27,205 bases of DNA from assembly GCA_964492495.1 (NCBI GenBank), contig CAZBKJ010000015.1, positions 1 through 27,205 of the forward strand, given 5' to 3'. The DNA is from CAZBKJ01 sp964492495. Its GTDB lineage: Bacteria; Patescibacteriota; Microgenomatia; UBA1400; UBA12028. The position numbers were made by a program, and so were the translations under genes. Position 1 is the first letter of the stretch, and each line of letters begins with the position of its first letter. Below the pieces are notes generated by a model. It worked only from the letters and a program-made list of their open reading frames with translations. It ran no database searches and had not been told where the DNA came from. Of the stretch, positions 1 through 7,806 are shown piece by piece.

Positions 1-34
1 TGCGGGTGAAGTCAAAACTGCAGATGTAGAATAA
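1..34 (+). CDS. Possible C-terminal end of an upstream gene (partial)
   Basis: One plus-strand frame, entered at base 2, reads AGEVKTADVE and then a TAA stop at 32-34. This could be the last ten residues of a gene that begins outside the window. Nothing about its product can be said. The rest of the interval up to base 138 shows no open frame and holds only the promoter region of the next gene. Ten codons are too few to exclude chance. Confidence 0.25.
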   Translation, partial: AGEVKTADVE

Positions 35-138
35 AAAGTTCGAACGTCGTCCAGCTACCGACCCATACTTTGATTTCAGGTTAAGTCAACCCTTTTTCGA
101 TATTTAGAACTCCTTTCTGATGTACAATTATTCTTCTG

Positions 139-1353
139 ATGAAGAGAATTGTTGCCCTCAATAGAAATATTTTGCTCTATCGCCTTCTGCTGGTATTTGG
201 GGCAAATGGGCTCATGACACCTGTTATTTACTTCTTTTTTACTTCAACAAAAAATTTACCCACTGCACAATCATTATTCTTAATAGGCTTTGTTGCTTTA
301 GCGAAAGCGGTGTCAGAAGTTCCCACAGGTATAGTTGCTGACAAGTTTTCACGAAAGTATTCCATACTCATTGGTTATACTTTACTTGTTGTTAGCTGGC
401 TTGGATTACTTGTATTGTCAGGTTTCTGGCAGTTACTCCTATTAACAGTTATTTTAGGTATAGGTGGGAGTTTTATCTCAGGAGCCGATGATGCTTTGCT
501 TTATGACAGTCTCAAAGAGCTAAAGACTTCAGATAAATTTAAATCAATTCTCAGTTTCTCTCAAAGTATAGAGCTAGTAGCATTTGCATTAACAATTTTT
601 GTGGGTGGCGTGTTGGGTGGAGTAAATCTTTATTTTCCAGTTTTCGTGAATATCATCTTTTTGTGCCTTTCCATAGTACTTTCTTCGCTGCTGATTGAAC
701 CGTTAACGAGTGTGGAGGGAGAGAAGATCGAACAGAAAGGATATCTTATTCATGCGAAAAGAAGCTTTACAACAATTTTTTCACATTCTGGATTCAGAAG
801 TGGATTATTTAGTGCTTTCGTTTCCTTTGTTCTACTATTGGCAGTATTTAAATCTACCAAGAATATTCTCACCCCAATCCTTGATAGCTACGGTTTCTCC
901 GTTTCGGTAATTGGATTCACTATCTCAGGAGTAATGCTTGTTAAGGCACTAGGAGCTTTTATAGCAAGCAAGTACAGCAAACCAGGGAATGAATTGAAAG
1001 AAGCGATATTTAGTTTAGTAAGCTGTATCGTGGGACTAATATTAATTGCAGTGATTCAAATTCCTCTCGTTAAGCTAATTATATTTATTGCAATCCTTGG
1101 TTTAGATAATGTAATCCTTACTAATTTTCAGACACTCGTGAACGAAAAAATTAATAGCTCGCAACGAGCAACTATTTTATCTTTGTTTTCCTTATTTGCT
1201 CGGTCTACCGAAATGTTATTTTTAACAAGTTTTGGTTGGATTATAGGTAGGAATTTATTCAATCTTGCTATAGTTTTTACAGCATGTTGGTTAGCTGTAG
1301 CTTTATTTATAACCCTAATTTTCACTAAAACTAAACGTAAGATTGACGCCTAA
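139..1353 (+). CDS. MFS transporter (12-TM major facilitator)
   Basis: This 404-residue, very hydrophobic protein has about 12 predicted membrane helices. After helix 2 comes the motif GIVADKFSRKYSILIG, the major facilitator motif A (G-x3-D-x2-R-K) of the loop between helices 2 and 3. It probably exports a small molecule or drug by proton antiport across the cytoplasmic membrane; the substrate cannot be read from the sequence. ATG 139 is preceded by TACAAT at 123-128 and no Shine-Dalgarno sequence, so the leader would be very short. The gene is AT-rich like the restriction-modification pair beside it and poorer in GC than the second MFS gene at 21172, so the two are not recent duplicates. It may belong to the same accessory segment. 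Confidence 0.85.
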   Translation: MKRIVALNRNILLYRLLLVFGANGLMTPVIYFFFTSTKNLPTAQSLFLIGFVALAKAVSEVPTGIVADKFSRKYSILIGYTLLVVSWLGLLVLSGFWQLLLLTVILGIGGSFISGADDALLYDSLKELKTSDKFKSILSFSQSIELVAFALTIFVGGVLGGVNLYFPVFVNIIFLCLSIVLSSLLIEPLTSVEGEKIEQKGYLIHAKRSFTTIFSHSGFRSGLFSAFVSFVLLLAVFKSTKNILTPILDSYGFSVSVIGFTISGVMLVKALGAFIASKYSKPGNELKEAIFSLVSCIVGLILIAVIQIPLVKLIIFIAILGLDNVILTNFQTLVNEKINSSQRATILSLFSLFARSTEMLFLTSFGWIIGRNLFNLAIVFTACWLAVALFITLIFTKTKRKIDA

Positions 1354-1356
1354 ACA

Positions 1357-1540
1357 CTACATAATTGCTTCTGCTATATCGTTGTGTTGACGGAAAGATT
1401 GAATTTCCTTCAATCTATTTCTCACAAACCTAAGCTGTACGAGATCATCAAACGCCTGTAAAATCCTTTGTATTCGCTTGATCTTGATTTCAGGGAAGCG
1501 ACCCAAAAGATTTTTACACTTCGCTTGTAGAAAATATTTT
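1357..1540 (-). pseudogene. Possible 3' remnant of a minus-strand gene beside the R-M locus
   Basis: The 187-base space between the MFS gene and the endonuclease is open on the minus strand. It encodes about 60 residues of ordinary, helix-prone, charged composition, for example GRFPEIKIKRIQRILQAF and RFVRNRLKEIQSFRQHN, ending in DIAEAIM and a TAG stop at 1357-1359. I do not recognise the family. The frame continues into the endonuclease gene only as an antisense shadow, so a plausible reading is the tail of a gene whose front was lost when the restriction-modification genes arrived. Chance openness in a short AT-rich interval is the alternative. Confidence 0.3.
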
Positions 1541-2229
1541 ATGGCTACACCTCTATTACCGTATATCAGTGATGAAAATCTTTTCGCAATAACGAAACCT
1601 CTCGTTACTCTCATTGAAAGAACAGCTGAAGAAGAAGAACAAAACATGTATAAGAATACGATTGACCCTTTCTCCGCGTTATTTGATGCAGCAAAACAAA
1701 ATATATCTCTGACAGATTGGTTGAATCAAGAAAAATCAAGGCAAGTACAAAAAACGTTGCAAAATGCCATTGGTACTTTTCATCAAGAAATTCTGGGTGC
1801 GATGCCAGGGTGNNNNNNNNNNCTGTAGGGGGAATAATTGATGTTCGAAGTGAAGAGAAGAAGATAGTTGCAGAAATTAAAAATAAGCACAACACAACGA
1901 ATTCGTCTTCAGCTGAGGCGCTGTATGACCACTTATCTGGTGTTCTAAACAACCAATACGCAGGATACACAGCGTACCATGTGCAAGTCATTCCGAAGTC
2001 AAGAAACGAATACGACAGACTGTATACTCCTTCTGGAAGATCACCGAATGAGAAAATACGAGTAATTGATGGCAAAAGCTTTTACGCAATGGCTTCTGGA
2101 CATAGAGATGCATTGAGAATGTTATATATGGTATTACCAAAAGTGATAGGAGATATAGTACAACGATCAACTGACAATGTAACAAAAGATACATTGTTTA
2201 TGTTGCTTTTCGAGCGAGCATACACATGA
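1541..2229 (+). CDS. Type II restriction endonuclease, Eco47II/Sau96I-like, interrupted by an assembly gap
   Basis: Two plus-strand frames meet at the 10-N run (1813-1822) and together give an endonuclease of about 230 residues. The first half starts at ATG 1541 (MATPLLPYISDENLF) and ends in GAMPG. The second half resumes at VGGIIDVRSEEKK and continues through VAEIKNKHNTTNSS. The D followed by E-x-K (GGIID ... AEIKNKHNT) is the PD-(D/E)xK nuclease core in the form typical of the Eco47II/Sau96I family, whose members cut GGWCC or GGNCC; the exact site here is inferred from family only. The frames differ across the N run, which fits an unknown true gap length rather than a mutation. The TTG at 1478 is in frame but adds residues with no support. 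The cognate methyltransferase follows 49 bases downstream. Confidence 0.75.
1813..1822. other. Assembly gap (10 N)
   Basis: Ten undetermined bases lie inside the endonuclease gene. The codon phase on the left (codon starting at 1811) and on the right (codon starting at 1825) can be reconciled only if the true number of missing bases is 2 modulo 3, for example 8, 11 or 14. The N run is therefore a placeholder, not a measured length. The missing codons fall just before the first catalytic aspartate. Confidence 0.97.
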
Positions 2230-2243
2230 TGAATTTGTAACCC

Positions 2244-2272
2244 TTGCATTATGCACTGGTTATAGATATTCT
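2244..2272 (+). promoter_or_regulatory. Promoter with palindromic candidate operator for the HTH-methyltransferase
   Basis: TTGCAT (2244-2249) and TATTCT (2267-2272) are 17 bases apart, and the -10 ends 6 bases before the methyltransferase ATG at 2279, so the transcript would be leaderless. The perfect palindrome TGCAT-T-ATGCA at 2245-2255 sits on the -35 element. That is where a repressor such as the methyltransferase's own helix-turn-helix domain could bind. Autoregulation is inference. Confidence 0.5.
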
Positions 2273-2278
2273 GATTGT

Positions 2279-3529
2279 ATGGACTCATATTTAACCGTAA
2301 TAGATGCAGCAAAGTATGTCGGTGTTTCCGTCGATACGATACGAAGGTGGGAAAAGAAAGGCTTAATCAAAGGAAAAAGATCACCCCAAAATTATCGCAT
2401 TTTTAACAAAGACGAAGTAAAAAGAATCCATACCAAGTTATTCGGAAACAATACGAAGAATAACTATAAAATCCTCAAAGCGGATACAAAATCCAAATAT
2501 ACAGCAATAGAACTCTTTGCCGGTGCAGGAGGCACAGCATTAGGGTTGGATTATGCTGGTCTTAACCATGTATTTCTGAATGATTTTGACAAAAATTGTG
2601 TTCTGACCTTACAGAAAAATAGACCTGAATGGAATAGCGTTTTAGGGGATATTTCAAAAATAGATTTTGATGGAATGGAAGCTGATATTGTTCAGGGAGG
2701 TTTTCCTTGTCAGTCATTTAGTTATGCGGGGAAAGGTTTAGGATTTGGAGATATTCGAGGAACAATGTTCTTTGAGTTTGTTCGATGTGTGAAAGCCGTC
2801 AAACCCAAATTAGCTATAGGAGAGAATGTAAAAGGACTATTGAGGCATGATGATGGAAAAACATTAGCAACGATGGTGAAGGAGTTGGAAAGCGCTGGAT
2901 ATAAAGTTGCGTATAAAGTTTTAAGAGCACAATACCATGATGTTCCACAAAAAAGAGAACGATTGGTAATAATTGGTATACGAGATGATTTAAACATCCC
3001 ATTTATCTTTCCAAAAGAGAATGATTACACGATTTCTATCAGAGAAGCCCTTGAAAATTGTCCTCCTTCGCAAAGTCAAAAGTATCCAGAAAAAAAAGCC
3101 TCTATTATGAAGTTAATTCCACCTGGAGGGTATTGGAGAGATTTACCAATCGATTTGCAAAAGGAGTATATGGGGGGAAGCTTTTATCTTGGTGGTGGCA
3201 AGACGGGGATGGCAAGAAGGCTCGCGTGGGATGAACCTAGTCTTACACTTACTTGTGCTCCTGCACAAAAACAAACTGAACGATGTCACCCAGACGAAAC
3301 ACGACCATTAGCGGTACGGGAATATGCAAGAATACAAACGTTTCCAGATGACTGGGAGTTTGTAGGATCCATGTCTTCTCAATATAAACAAATTGGCAAT
3401 GCTGTTCCTGTTAATCTTGGGTATCACATTGGAAGATGTGCAATTGCAATGCTAGATGGAGTTACGCAAGCAGATGACATGGAAATATCGTGGAAATTTG
3501 AACCTGTACTCAAAAATACCTCTGTTTAA
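2279..3529 (+). CDS. DNA (cytosine-5) methyltransferase with N-terminal MerR-type HTH
   Basis: This 416-residue protein protects the host DNA by methylating C5 of cytosine in the restriction site. Residues 1-55 form a MerR/excisionase-type winged helix (AAKYVGVSVDTIRRWEKKGL, then RIFNKDEVKRI). From about residue 75 the C5-methyltransferase core follows: the SAM motif FAGAGGTALGLDYAG, the catalytic motif IV GGFPCQSFS with its cysteine, ENVKG, QKRERL, and the C-terminal QIGNAVP. The length is that of a complete enzyme. It lies just downstream of the endonuclease gene, in the order REase then MTase, with its own promoter in the 49-base gap. C5-methyltransferases with N-terminal HTH regions (M.SsoII type) are known to repress their own R-M transcription; this MerR-like version could do the same. 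Confidence 0.92.
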   Translation: MDSYLTVIDAAKYVGVSVDTIRRWEKKGLIKGKRSPQNYRIFNKDEVKRIHTKLFGNNTKNNYKILKADTKSKYTAIELFAGAGGTALGLDYAGLNHVFLNDFDKNCVLTLQKNRPEWNSVLGDISKIDFDGMEADIVQGGFPCQSFSYAGKGLGFGDIRGTMFFEFVRCVKAVKPKLAIGENVKGLLRHDDGKTLATMVKELESAGYKVAYKVLRAQYHDVPQKRERLVIIGIRDDLNIPFIFPKENDYTISIREALENCPPSQSQKYPEKKASIMKLIPPGGYWRDLPIDLQKEYMGGSFYLGGGKTGMARRLAWDEPSLTLTCAPAQKQTERCHPDETRPLAVREYARIQTFPDDWEFVGSMSSQYKQIGNAVPVNLGYHIGRCAIAMLDGVTQADDMEISWKFEPVLKNTSV

Positions 3530-3536
3530 TTTGATC

Positions 3537-4094
3537 CTAGTTGCCTTTGAGCAGATTGGAAAGTTTTACCCAAAACTCCGGGTTCTCGTTTTCGGCTCCA
3601 GTATCTACTGCGATTTCCTCTGCGATGCTAGTGGTGGAACCAATCTTTGCAATAACTTGCAAACACGGTGACTTTTGATAGTTACCTCTACTTTCACTCA
3701 GAAAATATTTCTCTTCTTTTCCTACGATTGTTTGTATTGTTTGTCCATCGTGATAGGCGTAGTAGGAGTGTAAATTAATCCTACGGTCATCAATTCCATG
3801 CATCAAACGAAGCCAATCATCAGCAATGAGAAAGTCATTGCACAGTTTCATTCCTGTTGATGGAAAACCTCGAAGAGCGGGAATCGACCAAGTATCATCA
3901 TTCACCACGATGGGTTGTTTGAAGTGTTCATATGCTTGCTTCGCTTTATCACGAACAATCTCCTCACCACTGGATGACTGAATTTCTTTCATTTCCAAAA
4001 ACTCATGCGTTAACGCAATCCCTTGCTGTCGTAAATTAGACATGGCTTTCGAAAACTTGTACTCATTTGTAGTTACAAACAGAATCGGGTTCAT
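3537..4094 (-). CDS. Ham1/RdgB-like non-canonical purine NTP pyrophosphatase
   Basis: This 185-residue protein resembles the Ham1/RdgB (ITPase) family, which hydrolyses dITP and XTP to monophosphates and so keeps deaminated purines out of DNA and RNA. It starts with VTTNEYKF (residues 7-14), the counterpart of the family's TGNxxK nucleotide-binding motif. NDDTWSIPALRGFPSTGMK (65-83) corresponds to the family's EDSGL-x3-AL-x-G-x-PG segment. Both motifs are divergent, with N65 in place of the usual acid, and the C-terminus lacks an obvious SHR motif, so a changed substrate is possible. The minus-strand promoter has TATAAT at 4108-4103, 8 bases before ATG, with no ribosome-binding site. The gene converges with the methyltransferase gene, 7 bases apart. 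Confidence 0.7.
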   Translation of the reverse strand: MNPILFVTTNEYKFSKAMSNLRQQGIALTHEFLEMKEIQSSSGEEIVRDKAKQAYEHFKQPIVVNDDTWSIPALRGFPSTGMKLCNDFLIADDWLRLMHGIDDRRINLHSYYAYHDGQTIQTIVGKEEKYFLSESRGNYQKSPCLQVIAKIGSTTSIAEEIAVDTGAENENPEFWVKLSNLLKGN

Positions 4095-4102
4095 GACATA
4101 TG

Positions 4103-4108
4103 ATTATA
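4103..4108 (-). promoter_or_regulatory. -10 element of the Ham1-like gene
   Basis: The minus strand reads TATAAT here, a perfect -10 hexamer, and the ATG follows after 8 bases. No Shine-Dalgarno sequence fits in the remaining leader. A convincing -35 is not visible. Confidence 0.5.
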
Positions 4109-4170
4109 GTAAGAAATACGTGTCTGAATAGAGTCACCAACTGAACTACGATGTTTCTACTGAGAAAAAA

Positions 4171-4200
4171 TTGTTTTTTGTGTGAATATATACTTATAAT
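4171..4200 (+). promoter_or_regulatory. Promoter of the DUF1801 gene
   Basis: TTGTTT (4171-4176) and a perfect TATAAT (4195-4200) lie 18 bases apart. The leader is about 7 bases long; GGAG at 4203-4206, 7 bases before ATG 4214, may still help ribosome binding. Confidence 0.55.
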
Positions 4201-4213
4201 GTGGAGATAATTT

Positions 4214-4606
4214 ATGCATTCAGATATTCAACACTACAACAACTCCCAGATAGATTCAGACCAAGAAATCTGCGAATTACTTCGTAAAGAGATAGATGCT
4301 AATTTGTCTGAAGCAGAAAGCAAAATTTGGCACGGTCACCCTGTATGGTTTCTCGACGGCAATCCTACTGTTGGGTATAGCAAACAAAAGTTAGGGATTC
4401 GACTCATGTTCTGGAGTGGTGCGGACTTTGAAGAAGCAACTCTTGAAACTGGAACAGGCAAGTTTAAGGATGCGTCTATTTTCTATACAAATGCATCTGA
4501 AGTTGATCTCGCATCACTTCATCGTTGGCTACAAAAATCAAAAGAGATTCAATGGGACTACAAAAATATAGTGAAACGCAAAGGCGTACTGGAAAGACTA
4601 AAGTAA
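4214..4606 (+). CDS. DUF1801 domain protein
   Basis: This 130-residue soluble protein matches the DUF1801 (YdhG-like) pattern. It has an amphipathic N-terminal helix, IWHGHPVWFLDGNPTVGYSK in the middle, then a short beta-rich part (GIRLMFWSG) and a C-terminal helix ending in basic residues. Members are widespread small cytosolic proteins with a fold related to proteins of iron-sulfur assembly, but no activity is established. It has its own strong promoter directly upstream, is transcribed divergently from the Ham1-like gene and converges with the YggT-like gene 37 bases later. I see no catalytic residues to name. Confidence 0.7.
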   Translation: MHSDIQHYNNSQIDSDQEICELLRKEIDANLSEAESKIWHGHPVWFLDGNPTVGYSKQKLGIRLMFWSGADFEEATLETGTGKFKDASIFYTNASEVDLASLHRWLQKSKEIQWDYKNIVKRKGVLERLK

Positions 4607-4643
4607 TAGCGTTTTCCAAATATCGTTGGACTTTTCTCTGAAC

Positions 4644-5072
4644 TTAGACGGTTGCTTCTTGAGGTTTTCCTAACAAAATTGTAAACAACTGCACAATCAT
4701 CCATGCAAGCACAGCGTAGACTACCATAGCGACTACTGTTGCTGGCTCAAACACTGCAGTGGTTTCTAGCCCTTGGGTCGTTGCAGCACTGAAGATTCCT
4801 CGGAAAGGTAACACAAAGATTTGAGTGAGACCATAGATAAAGGAAACAAAACCGCTGACAGGGTTTGCTCCCGTCAATTTCAAAATCAGTCTGAATGCAA
4901 GAAGAATTTCTACAGTGCTAAGCAGAAAGTACATGATATAGATCGCTGTTTGTGAGGGTGCCACTTTCTCACTCACTGCTGACGTCACAGCGTGTGTTTG
5001 TACTGTACCCCCAGGGGTTGTAGTTCCAACATTTTTTGCTGTTGTGGTTTCTTGTCGTACGATATCTGCCAT
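4644..5072 (-). CDS. YggT-family small membrane protein
   Basis: This 142-residue protein has a polar, Thr-rich N-terminus of about 40 residues. It is followed by hydrophobic segments at about 43-65 (IYIMYFLLSTVEILLAFRLI), 76-96 and 112-134. The pattern of a helix followed by LKLTGANPVSGFVSFIY, then FVLPFRGIF and another helix, is that of YggT proteins, small integral membrane proteins found near cell-division or envelope genes with no defined reaction. On the minus strand AAGGAG stands 5 bases before ATG, a good ribosome-binding site, and TATACT at 5099-5094 is a possible -10. It is transcribed away from the copper operon, so their promoters lie back to back in 5073-5211. Confidence 0.7.
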   Translation of the reverse strand: MADIVRQETTTAKNVGTTTPGGTVQTHAVTSAVSEKVAPSQTAIYIMYFLLSTVEILLAFRLILKLTGANPVSGFVSFIYGLTQIFVLPFRGIFSAATTQGLETTAVFEPATVVAMVVYAVLAWMIVQLFTILLGKPQEATV

Positions 5073-5147
5073 ATTTACTCCTTATATATATTCAGTATAC
5101 GCTTTTTTACGTCATGATGTCTTTACGAATAGACTTCGTTTTTTCTA

Positions 5148-5177
5148 TTGACAAGGATCGTTTTCCTGCGATACTTT
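5148..5177 (+). promoter_or_regulatory. Promoter of the copper operon
   Basis: A consensus -35 TTGACA (5148-5153) is followed after 18 bases by TACTTT (5172-5177) as the -10. Transcription would start near 5184, inside the adjacent CsoR-type operator, so repressor binding would block initiation directly. Confidence 0.6.
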
Positions 5178-5179
5178 AA

Positions 5180-5200
5180 TAGTCCCCCGATAGGGGACTA
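5180..5200 (+). promoter_or_regulatory. CsoR-type operator (perfect inverted repeat)
   Basis: TAGTCCCC (5180-5187), a 5-base spacer CGATA and GGGGACTA (5193-5200) form a perfect 8-bp inverted repeat. CsoR operators are typically TA-flanked C-runs and G-runs in dyad symmetry, and this one overlaps the predicted start site of the csoR-copA transcript. The link to the CsoR encoded 11 bases downstream is strong by position and shape. Confidence 0.8.
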
Positions 5201-5211
5201 GAAATTCTTCT

Positions 5212-5487
5212 ATGTTTCATACCAAAAATAAAAAAGAAAATGCTGTTCATCGATTGAAAATAGTCCGTGGACATTTGGACAAAGTCATTGAGATGATAGA
5301 AAAAGACACCTACTGTATTGATGTGCTTGTTCAGACAAAGGCGATTCAAAATTCTTTAGGGAAAGTTGATGAGGTGCTTTTGGAAAATCACTTATCAACG
5401 TGTGTTGTGGATCACATTCATGAAGGCAGAACAGCCCAAGCAGTAGAAGAAATCATGAAAGTCTTTGGAAAGAGAAAATCAAAATAA
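5212..5487 (+). CDS. csoR: CsoR-family copper-sensing transcriptional repressor
   Basis: This 91-residue all-helical protein has the CsoR/RcnR/FrmR signature HRLKIVRGHLDKVIEMIE (residues 13-30) followed by DTYCIDVLVQ. The copper ligands of CsoR are present at the expected spacing: C35, H60 and C64, corresponding to Cys36-His61-Cys65 of the Mycobacterium protein. That favours Cu(I) over nickel (RcnR) or formaldehyde (FrmR) sensing. It should sit on the operator at 5180-5200 and be released when Cu(I) binds. It is the first gene of the operon and copA begins 3 bases after its stop. The ribosome-binding site is weak: only the G-run of the operator lies upstream, about 14 bases from ATG, so translation may be inefficient. 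Confidence 0.92.
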   Translation: MFHTKNKKENAVHRLKIVRGHLDKVIEMIEKDTYCIDVLVQTKAIQNSLGKVDEVLLENHLSTCVVDHIHEGRTAQAVEEIMKVFGKRKSK

Positions 5488-5490
5488 TCT

Positions 5491-7797
5491 ATGAACACAA
5501 AAACCCTACCGGTTGAAGGAATGCACTGTGCTTCTTGTGCAGCAATTATCAAACGCAAACTAGAGAAGCTTGATGGTGTTGAGTCTTGTGAAGTGAACTA
5601 TGCAACAGAAAAAGCAAAAATTTCCTACGACACTTCTCTCGTTTCTGTTGGGGATATGAATTCACAGATTCAAAAACTTGGATATTCTCTCCACGATCAG
5701 GAAGACAAGCACCCAGAGCATGATATTCATGCAGGTCATGACATGATGACCCCAATCTCCTCAGATACAGAAGTAAAAGCGAGAAAAATCAAAGAACTTT
5801 CAAACTTAAAAAAACATGTGGTCACCATACTGCCGATGGTTGCGATCAGTATTTTCGTCATGACCTGGGAAATTGGAAGTGAAATTCTGCGTATTTTTCC
5901 GATGATGCCACTATGGATTGATGATTTCTTTCATCACCTTTTGCCTCTACTGGCAACATACTCCTTGTTCGTCGTAGGCGTTCCGTATCTGCAAGGCATG
6001 ATTCGATTTTTTCAGTACAGAGTGGCAAATATGGATACTCTTGTGGGTATAGGGACATTTGTCGCTTTCGTGTATAGCTTTATCATTACTGCATTTGAAA
6101 ACGTCTTACACGACTATCCAAACTTTCATCACAATTACTATGATGTAACGATTGTCGTGATTGGATTTATTACGTTGGGAAAATTCTTGGAAGCACGATC
6201 AAAGCTCAAGACCGGGGAAGCTATTGAAAAGCTTTTAGGCCTTCAAGTTAAAATGGCCACGATTCTTCGAGATGGGGAGAAGATTGAACTTCCAATTGAG
6301 CAAGTTTTGATTGGTGACATCGCGATAGTCAAACCCGGAGCAAAAATCCCATTGGATGGAGTACTCATAGAAGGTTACTCGTCGATCGATGAATCAATGA
6401 TTACTGGGGAATCGATGCCAGTGGATAAAAAAGTTGGGGATACTGTGATCGGAGCAACAATAAACAAGCAAGGTTCGTTTCAAATGAAAGTCACTGAAAT
6501 TGGAAAAGGTACGATGCTTTCACAGATCATAGAGATGGTCGAAAAAGCCCAAGGGTCAAAAGCCCCAATTGAGCGCATGGCAGACCAAATTGCTGCGGTT
6601 TTTGTGCCAATTGTTTTAGTACTCTCCCTGGTAACGATAGCCCTTTGGCTGATTGTAGGAACGCAGTTCATGCCATTCTCTCAAAGTCTTCCATTGGGGA
6701 TTTTGAGCTTTGTTGGAGTTCTGGTTATTGCTTGCCCCTGCGCGATGGGCTTAGCAACCCCGACTGCTGTTATTGTCGGAGTAGGAAAAGGAGCACGAAG
6801 TGGAATTTTGCTAAAGAATGCAGAGAGTCTTGAATTACTCGATGGCGTTGACTTTGTTGTGTTTGATAAAACGGGCACGCTTACCAAAGGCTCTCCAGAA
6901 GTTACCGATATCATTTCTGCACAAACTGAGTCGGAAAAAGAAATATTGTTGACTTTGGCTTCACTTGAAGATCATTCAGAGCATCCACTGGCCAAAGCAG
7001 TTGTACTAAAGGCAAAAGAACAACATATCTCATTACAAAAAGTAACCCATTTTCAGGCTATTGAGGGTAAAGGACTCCAAGGGACAATCGACAAAACGGA
7101 GTATTTTGCTGGAAATGTCCAGCTTGCCCGCGATGTGGGAGTTGAGCTTGATATGGATGTCATTTCAACCTTCACATCACAAGGGAAAACACCCGTGATA
7201 CTTCTCACAAAGAAGAAAGTCCTCTCGTATATCGGGATTGCAGATACCATAAAGGATGAGGCACAAAAAACAGTTGATGATCTCCATAATCTTGGGAAAA
7301 AAGTTGCGATGCTGACTGGAGATACACAACAAACAGCCGAGCACATTGCACGTCAAATTGGAATAGATAGAGTCTTTGCAGAAGTACTTCCAGGAGACAA
7401 AGCAAAAGAAATTCAAAAACTAAAAAAAGAAGGATATGTTGTCGCGATGGTTGGCGATGGAATCAATGATGCGCCCGCGCTTGCAACTGCAGATGTTGGT
7501 ATTGCTATGGGAACAGGTACAGACGTTGCAATAGAATCCGCAGGCATTACGTTGCTGGGTGGAAATATAGCCAAACTTCCAAAGGCGTTTGAACTCTCAG
7601 CTGTCACAATGAGAGTGATAAAACAAAACCTTTTTTGGGCGTTTATCTATAATATAGTAGGTATTCCAATAGCAGCCGGTGCACTCTATCCTTTTTTTGG
7701 GATACTTCTGAGCCCCGCGATCGCCGGTGGAGCTATGGGTTTTTCTAGTGTAAGTGTGGTACTCAATTCACTGAGACTGCAAAATAAAAAGATCTAA
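5491..7797 (+). CDS. copA: Copper-translocating P1B-type ATPase CopA
   Basis: This 768-residue ATPase exports Cu(I) from the cytoplasm. It has one N-terminal HMA domain with GMHCASC (C13, C16) and then a His/Asp/Met-rich stretch at about 72-92 (HPEHDIHAGHDMM). Eight membrane helices include the CPC metal site in IACPCAMGLATPTA (about 415-417). The cytosolic domains show TGES (actuator), DKTGT with the phosphorylated aspartate (about 460), SEHPLA of the nucleotide domain, and GDGINDAPAL (about 654-663). All catalytic residues of a Cu(+)-ATPase are intact and the length is normal. Its position directly after csoR and before further copper proteins supports copper over silver or zinc. The His-rich linker could bind additional metal. 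Confidence 0.95.
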   Translation: MNTKTLPVEGMHCASCAAIIKRKLEKLDGVESCEVNYATEKAKISYDTSLVSVGDMNSQIQKLGYSLHDQEDKHPEHDIHAGHDMMTPISSDTEVKARKIKELSNLKKHVVTILPMVAISIFVMTWEIGSEILRIFPMMPLWIDDFFHHLLPLLATYSLFVVGVPYLQGMIRFFQYRVANMDTLVGIGTFVAFVYSFIITAFENVLHDYPNFHHNYYDVTIVVIGFITLGKFLEARSKLKTGEAIEKLLGLQVKMATILRDGEKIELPIEQVLIGDIAIVKPGAKIPLDGVLIEGYSSIDESMITGESMPVDKKVGDTVIGATINKQGSFQMKVTEIGKGTMLSQIIEMVEKAQGSKAPIERMADQIAAVFVPIVLVLSLVTIALWLIVGTQFMPFSQSLPLGILSFVGVLVIACPCAMGLATPTAVIVGVGKGARSGILLKNAESLELLDGVDFVVFDKTGTLTKGSPEVTDIISAQTESEKEILLTLASLEDHSEHPLAKAVVLKAKEQHISLQKVTHFQAIEGKGLQGTIDKTEYFAGNVQLARDVGVELDMDVISTFTSQGKTPVILLTKKKVLSYIGIADTIKDEAQKTVDDLHNLGKKVAMLTGDTQQTAEHIARQIGIDRVFAEVLPGDKAKEIQKLKKEGYVVAMVGDGINDAPALATADVGIAMGTGTDVAIESAGITLLGGNIAKLPKAFELSAVTMRVIKQNLFWAFIYNIVGIPIAAGALYPFFGILLSPAIAGGAMGFSSVSVVLNSLRLQNKKI

Positions 7798-7806
7798 AGG
7801 AGTTAC

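Noticed and set aside
1478..1540. Upstream TTG start for the endonuclease
   Set aside because: A TTG without a ribosome-binding site; ATG 1541 gives an N-terminus beginning close to the family-like YISDENL segment.
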